The notes under the pieces were generated by a model. That model was not told where the DNA came from, ran no database searches, and saw only the letters and a list, made by a program, of their open reading frames with translations. From Limnomonas spitsbergensis (lineage: Eukaryota > Chlorophyta > Chlorophyceae > Chlamydomonadales), in NCBI GenBank assembly GCA_037349105.1, contig JAYJMM010000094.1:2170001-2234000 (forward strand): a stretch of 64,000 bases of DNA, given 5' to 3'. Shown here in pieces: positions 63,091-64,000 of this stretch (positions are counted from its first letter, which is position 1; every line of letters begins with the position of its first letter). The translations under genes and the position numbers were made by a program.

Positions 63091-64000
63091 CCTGACCTCC
63101 CTCTCCCCTGCTCCTGGTCCCCCATCACCCTGACCCCCCCTCTCCCCTGCTCCTGCTCCCCATCACCCTGACTCCCCATCTCCCATGCTCTCGCTCCCCC
63201 ATCACTCTGACCCACCCTCTACCCTGCTCCTGCTCCTCCATCACCCTGACCCCCCCTCTCCCCTGCTCCTGCTCCCCCATCACCCCGACCCCCCCTCTCC
63301 CCTGCTCCTGGTCCCCCATTACCCTGACCCCTCCTCTCCCCTGCTCCTGCTCCCCATCACCCTGACCCCCCCTCTGCCCTGCTCCCGCTATCCCATCACC
63401 CTGACCCCCCCCCCTCTCCTCTGCTCCTGCTCCCCCATCACCCTGACCCCCCCTCTCCCCTGCTCCTGCTCCCCCATCACCCTGCCCTCCCCCTCTCCTC
63501 TGCTCCTGCTCCCCCATCACCCTGACCCCCCCTCTGCCCTGCTCCTGCTCCCCCATCACCCTGGCCCCCCCTCTCCCCTGCTCCCGCTCCCCCATCACCC
63601 TGCCCCCCCCTCTCCCCTGCTCCTGCTCCCCCATCACCCTGACCCCCCCTCTCCCCTGCTCCTGCTCTCCTATCACCCTGCACCCCCCTCTCCTCTGCTC
63701 CTGCTCCCCCATCACCCTGACCCCCCCCCCCCCCCCCCCCTCTCCTCTGCTCCTGCTCCCCCATCACCCCGACCCCCCATCTCCCCTGCTCCTGGTCCCC
63801 CATTACCCTGACCCCCCCTCTACCCTGCTCCTGCTCCTCCATCACCCTGACCCCCCCTCTCTCCTGCTCCTGATCCCCCATCACTCCGACCCCCCCTCTC
63901 CCCTGCTCCTGCTCCCCATCACCCTGACCCCCCCTCTGCCCTGCTCCGCTCCCCCATCACCCTGACCCCCCCTCTACCCTGCTCCTGCTCCCCCATCACC
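63091..64000. repeat. ~36-bp CT-rich minisatellite running off the right edge
   Basis: Units of CCCCATCACCCTGACCCCCC with CTCTCCCCTGCTCCTGCT repeat about 24 times and continue past the window. Long frames on both strands (Gly/Glu-rich or Pro/Leu-rich) are period artefacts. Confidence 0.92.

Noticed and set aside
63125..63884. Gly/Glu- and Pro/Leu-rich frames at the right edge
   Set aside because: They are products of the CT-rich minisatellite, with no start context, domain or splice structure.

Overview
This is nuclear DNA of a chlamydomonadalean (volvocine-type) green alga. The evidence is a pherophorin cell-wall gene with a long poly-proline rod, a nucleus-encoded plastid ribosomal protein with a transit-like leader, genes of many short exons in long GC-rich introns, and a PAT/Kangaroo-type retroelement of the class known from Volvox. 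The window is about one-third repeats. No bacterial-style operons, CRISPR array or rRNA were seen.

Layout: (1) 343-1193 (-), an exon of a pherophorin that continues past the left edge. (2) 1518-8968 (+), a PLP-dependent cysteine synthase in 10 recognisable exons, with an unusual N-terminal hydrophobic anchor and an Ala/Pro/Lys tail. (3) 14463-27402 (+), a 12-TM major facilitator superfamily transporter in 8 exons with consistent phases (630 aa). (4) 30708-39461, one retroelement with split direct repeats (A1-internal-B1-A2-B2), an intact 837-aa first ORF, a decayed methyltransferase-like domain and two arrays of stem-loops. (5) 41542-42197 (+), a 93-aa HMG-box protein. (6) 43627-46543 (-), plastid ribosomal protein L4 in 5 exons (255 aa). 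(7) 46951-49104, a 720-bp tandem triplication. (8) 49287-58456 (-), the C-terminal half of a WDR48/UAF1-like protein in 8 exons, its WD40 exons lying further right. (9) 62.0-64.0 kb, CT-rich minisatellite. At least four families of short inverted-repeat elements are scattered between these genes.

The genes have unrelated housekeeping roles and do not form a pathway. What unites them is intron architecture. In at least a dozen introns, across four unrelated genes, the intron is padded by tandem, progressively decayed copies of its own splice junction. The repeat unit contains the last bases of the upstream exon plus the GT donor, or the AG acceptor plus the first bases of the downstream exon, spreading from the junction into the intron. 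Copy number runs from one or two ghosts to about 30 near-identical units. I regard this as the most interesting signal in the window. Second are the stem-loop arrays in the retroelement, whose stems change in a compensatory way around constant loops.

Exon boundaries were read by eye from family conservation, GT/AG sites and phase agreement; none is supported by transcript data. Long open frames inside minisatellites (15.5-16.4, 19.1-20.4, 23.2-25.5 and 59.4-62.0 kb) are artefacts of repeat periods and are not called as genes.
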